A DNA stretch of 9,078 nucleotides from Bacteroidota bacterium (GTDB taxonomy: Bacteria; Bacteroidota; Bacteroidia; Bacteroidales; Prolixibacteraceae). The stretch lies in NCBI GenBank assembly GCA_030706665.1, contig JAUZOB010000122.1:1-9078 (forward strand). Direction: 5' to 3'. The notes under the pieces are model-generated. The model saw only the letters and a list, made by a program, of their open reading frames with translations. It searched no databases and was not told where the DNA came from. The number at the start of each line of letters is the position of its first letter. Position 1 is the first letter of the stretch. Made by a program: the position numbers and the translations under genes. Positions 7,153 through 9,078 of this stretch are shown here, piece by piece.

Positions 7153-7243
7153 AAAAGCGCTACAACTTGTTCTTCAAATTGCACGCACAGTACCCTTAAG
7201 AACAACATCATTTAATACGCAGAACAAATTATTTTCCCGAACC

Positions 7244-7259
7244 AGTTCCGAAAGGAACT
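7244..7259 (+). other. GAAA-tetraloop hairpin downstream of mscL
   Basis: AGTTCC (7244-7249) and GGAACT (7254-7259) are exact complements closing a GAAA loop, a GNRA tetraloop when read on the plus strand, the direction of mscL transcription, 91 bases after its stop. No T-tract follows, so it looks like a 3' RNA-stability structure or part of a non-canonical terminator rather than a classical one. Confidence 0.45.
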
Positions 7260-7316
7260 AAATGAATAATCTCTCACAAAAGGGCAAAGAAGAAAAATTG
7301 AGCTAGGGCTTTTAAC

Positions 7317-7382
7317 CAAATATTAAATCAGGCGAAATAACTTGACCGGATGGGATAATCCTTTCGCTTGATTTGATATTTG
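7317..7382 (+). repeat. Long inverted repeat able to form a 21-bp RNA stem
   Basis: The left arm (7317-7337) and right arm (7362-7382) pair over all 21 positions on the plus strand: 19 Watson-Crick pairs and two G-U pairs. On the minus strand the two G-U positions become A-C mismatches, so the structure favours plus-strand RNA. The 24-base loop contains a further GGAT/ATCC stem (7348-7351 with 7358-7361) next to the right arm. It lies in the 3' region after mscL and a T5 run follows about 10 bases later. It may be an mscL 3' structure or a remnant of a small palindromic repeat. Confidence 0.55.
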
Positions 7383-7497
7383 AATTCATGCGTTTTTGTC
7401 ACATGCGAGACAATTATGCGCATCATTACGAGAGACAGTCTTAAATATACTGGTTTTCAACAAATAACAGGAATATATTTTCAGATATCCGATATAT

Positions 7498-8589
7498 CTA
7501 CTTTTTCTTATTCTTCCTTCGGGCAAAATGTCTGGAATCCCCCCATTCGCCATAGCCAATTTCATCGCCACTCATTGAAATCCTTGCCTCCAAACAGCTT
7601 TTACAAGCCTCGGCATCTTCATCCAGACAAGGCTTATTCTCATAAAGCTTGTACTCTTCACGGTATTCACAAGGGGTAAGATTCGGCATAATCACATTAG
7701 CCCCAATTTGTACTGCTTTCTCCCGACCGACAGGATCAATAGCCTGCAACGCAGTCGCAGCCGCAATATTTATATCAGGCATCATCAGCCTCAAAACAGC
7801 AATCATTTTCAGAGCCAAATCAAATCGTTCGGCCCGGGGACTCAACAGGTGTCGATATTCTATCAGAGGAGTATCTTCATGCTCTATGTAAGGGCCCATA
7901 CCAACCATATCGACATCTATCTTTTGCAAAAAGAGCAAATCATCTGCCATGTCTTCCAATGTCTGAAACGGGAGACCAATCATCATCCCTGAGCCAACCT
8001 GATATCCACAGCGACGAAGCGAGTTCAATGCTTCCAGCCTTTTTTCAAAACGATGTATTTCATTCTTCGGATGGATCTTCTCATACAATGACTTATTAGA
8101 TGTTTCAATTCGAAGAAGATAACGATGGGCGCCACTATCAAGCCATCTTTGGTAAGTATTCTCAGTCTGCTCCCCACAGGAAAGTGTAATTCCTAACTTT
8201 CCATCAGAAAGTGCTTTGATCTTTTTTAGCAGATTATCAACACGATCAATGAAAGCAGGAGTTGAAAGCTCGCCGCTCTGAAGTACCACAGAGGAATATT
8301 GATTTTGAAAAGCAAAACGTGCAGCATCCAGAATCTGATCATCGGTTGCAAAATACCGCACGACTTTCGTATTCGAAGAACGAATTCCACAATAAAGACA
8401 GTCCTTAGCACAGATATTCGAAAACTCTATCAATCCTCGGAAATAAACCTTATTCCCGACTCTTGTAAGTTTTACGGTTCTGGAACGAAGAAACAATTCC
8501 TTTTTCTCTTCCCCTTCCAAAGAAAGCAATCGGACAATTTCTTCCCGACTAAAAGACTCCTGCATTAATAGCTTCTGCAACGACTTCAT
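7498..8589 (-). CDS. hydE: [FeFe]-hydrogenase maturase HydE, radical SAM enzyme
   Basis: A 363-residue radical SAM protein that, with HydG and HydF, helps build the diiron subcluster of the [FeFe]-hydrogenase H-cluster; HydE processes the cysteine-bound Fe(CO)2CN unit made by HydG. It is a biotin-synthase-like TIM barrel with the CX3CX2C cluster motif (Cys60, Cys64, Cys67 in FSNICAKDCLYCGIR), RYLLRIETS, GSGMMIGLP, DMVGMGPYIEHEDTPL, TALQAIDPVGREK and GANVIMPNLTP, all typical of HydE. A second set, Cys321-X7-Cys329-X2-Cys332, has the spacing of the optional extra iron-sulfur site known in Thermotoga HydE. The C-terminus is basic (RRKNKKK). I chose the ATG at 8587-8589: the longer TTG start at 8610 would fall inside the predicted -7 promoter box. 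hydF, hydG and hydrogenase genes are not in the window. Confidence 0.92.
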   Translation of the reverse strand: MKSLQKLLMQESFSREEIVRLLSLEGEEKKELFLRSRTVKLTRVGNKVYFRGLIEFSNICAKDCLYCGIRSSNTKVVRYFATDDQILDAARFAFQNQYSSVVLQSGELSTPAFIDRVDNLLKKIKALSDGKLGITLSCGEQTENTYQRWLDSGAHRYLLRIETSNKSLYEKIHPKNEIHRFEKRLEALNSLRRCGYQVGSGMMIGLPFQTLEDMADDLLFLQKIDVDMVGMGPYIEHEDTPLIEYRHLLSPRAERFDLALKMIAVLRLMMPDINIAAATALQAIDPVGREKAVQIGANVIMPNLTPCEYREEYKLYENKPCLDEDAEACKSCLEARISMSGDEIGYGEWGDSRHFARRKNKKK

Positions 8590-8607
8590 AAACCTGATTT
8601 TCACATA

Positions 8608-8638
8608 CAAAAATAATCAGACTTATTTGTCCTGAAAA
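8608..8638 (-). promoter_or_regulatory. Bacteroidota-type promoter of hydE
   Basis: On the minus strand TATTTTTG (8615-8608) matches the -7 consensus TAnnTTTG at every defined base, and TTTT (8638-8635) lies 19 bases upstream where TTTG is expected (three of four bases). Transcription from near 8601 would leave a leader of about 12 bases before the ATG at 8589. Confidence 0.55.
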
Positions 8639-8644
8639 TTTCAG
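8632..8644. promoter_or_regulatory. Palindrome overlapping the hydE -33 box
   Basis: CTGAAA (8632-8637), one A, TTTCAG (8639-8644): a perfect 13-bp palindrome with a single-base centre. It covers the predicted -33 box of hydE and lies between hydE and the divergent radical SAM gene, a natural place for a repressor or redox-regulator site. No known regulator is assigned. Confidence 0.4.
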
Positions 8645-8708
8645 AACCGAAAAAAACATTGATCGTAAATATGAATAACTTTAGATAAAAAGTTCAAATA
8701 ATCAAGCC

Positions 8709-9078
8709 ATGCAAAACGAAGCCCTTTACTATAAAAAGCTAAGCAATCACAAGGTTGAATGCATGCTTTGCCCTCATCACTGTCGTCTTTCAAACGACCA
8801 GAGAGGAATATGCAAGGTTCGGATAAATATTGAGGGCGTCTTGTATACTGAAGTCTTTGGGAAAGTTGCCTCTCTGGCAATCGATCCGATAGAAAAAAAA
8901 CCACTATTTCATTTTTATCCTGGCCGGCAGATTCTGTCATTCGGGACCAACGGATGTAATCTTCGATGCAGCTTTTGTCAGAACTATACAATTTCTCAAC
9001 ATTCGGGAGAAAATGCATATTATACCCGAAAGATGAAACCCGCGGACATTGTTGAATTGGCCACACGTCACAAGGATA
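8709..9078 (+). CDS. amrS: AmmeMemoRadiSam-system radical SAM enzyme, N-terminal part (3' end outside the window)
   Basis: The frame opens with ATG at 8709 and stays open to the last base, giving 123 residues of a protein that should be around 330-350. The N-terminus has a Cys set CMLCPHHCRL...GICKVR (Cys18, 21, 25, 35), then VFGKVASLAIDPIEKKPLFHF (49-69), then the radical SAM cluster motif in FGTNGCNLRCSFCQN (Cys83, Cys87, Cys90, CX3CX2C). This order is typical of the radical SAM member of the AMMECR1/Memo/RadiSam group, a pyruvate-formate-lyase-activase-like family whose substrate I do not know; in many genomes AMMECR1 and Memo domains are encoded nearby or fused. It is divergent from hydE across 119 bases. 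Both enzymes need anaerobic conditions and S-adenosylmethionine. A Memo or AMMECR1 gene would be expected to the right, outside the window. The symbol amrS follows common usage and is less certain than the family. Confidence 0.88.
   Translation, partial: MQNEALYYKKLSNHKVECMLCPHHCRLSNDQRGICKVRINIEGVLYTEVFGKVASLAIDPIEKKPLFHFYPGRQILSFGTNGCNLRCSFCQNYTISQHSGENAYYTRKMKPADIVELATRHKD

Larger units (their letters stand above)
7153..7497. other. Convergent spacer between mscL and hydE
   Basis: 345 bases between the stops of two genes that point toward each other. No gene is visible. It contains a long inverted repeat (7167-7174 with 7198-7205, 8-base arms and a 23-base loop), a small stable hairpin (7244-7259), a 21-bp stem (7317-7382), and a weak AT hairpin at 7483-7499 whose plus-strand 3' side runs into a T-rich tract lying inside the Lys-rich end of hydE. 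The last might end mscL transcripts, but its stem is only A/T pairs at the base. Confidence 0.6.

Noticed and set aside
7167..7205. TTGTTCTT...AAGAACAA inverted repeat after mscL as a terminator
   Set aside because: The 8-base arms are perfect but the loop is 23 bases and no T-tract follows, so a terminator call is not supported.
8590..8610. Longer hydE start (TTG at 8610, seven extra residues)
   Set aside because: TTG is a rare start, the added residues precede the normal family N-terminus, and the codon falls in the predicted -7 promoter box.
8676..8683. TAACTTTA as a -7 box for the plus-strand radical SAM gene
   Set aside because: It matches TAnnTTTG at all but the last base, but there is no TTTG or TTG at a usable distance upstream.
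8641..9066. Minus-strand 141-codon open frame at the right end
   Set aside because: The opposite strand encodes an unmistakable radical SAM N-terminus (CX3CX2C and the conserved Cys set) over the same bases; the minus-strand product has no motif and begins at the window edge.
1..9078. CRISPR arrays, tRNA or rRNA genes, insertion sequences, phage genes
   Set aside because: No spaced direct repeats, cloverleaf-like sequence, transposase or integrase motifs were seen on either strand.

Overview
The window looks like an AT-rich chromosomal segment from an anaerobic Bacteroidota bacterium, most likely of the order Bacteroidales. The grounds are a secreted GH92 mannosidase of the kind these bacteria carry in number, a long HtpG with a Lys/Glu-rich C-terminal insertion, few recognisable Shine-Dalgarno sequences, promoter candidates of the TTTG/TAnnTTTG type, and two oxygen-sensitive radical SAM enzymes, one of them an [FeFe]-hydrogenase maturase. 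The taxonomic call is inference; no rRNA or other marker gene is present.

Layout from left to right. (1) Bases 2-1561, plus strand: the 3' end of an unrecognised gene, then, 12 bases on and in the same reading frame, an exported 427-residue protein with N-terminal TPR-like helices and a C-terminal His...Cys module resembling circularly permuted papain-like (NlpC/P60-superfamily) enzymes. (2) 1562-1911: a convergent spacer with a 23-nt near-perfect palindrome. (3) 1912-4152, minus strand: a secreted GH92 alpha-mannosidase. (4) 4153-4464: a spacer holding a strong intrinsic terminator for htpG, a triple-GATC symmetric element and a possible mannosidase promoter. (5) 4465-6546, minus: htpG. (6) 6547-6717: a divergent spacer with a sigma-54-like -24/-12 promoter for htpG and two TGTCAT boxes 33 bp apart. 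(7) 6718-7152, plus: mscL. (8) 7153-7497: a convergent spacer with a GAAA-loop hairpin and a 21-bp stem. (9) 7498-8589, minus: hydE. (10) 8590-8708: a divergent spacer with a good Bacteroidota-type hydE promoter overlapped by a 13-bp palindrome. (11) 8709 to the right edge, plus: the start of an AmmeMemoRadiSam-system radical SAM enzyme, cut off by the window.

The genes do not form one pathway. Most are single transcription units separated by convergent or divergent spacers: stress functions (HtpG, MscL), glycan degradation (GH92) and anaerobic radical chemistry (HydE, the AmrS-like enzyme). hydE stands without hydF, hydG or a hydrogenase gene in view. There is no CRISPR array, tRNA, rRNA, insertion sequence or phage gene. 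The least understood protein is the TPR/permuted-papain-like one. The most striking non-coding signal is the sigma-54-type element placed correctly in front of htpG.
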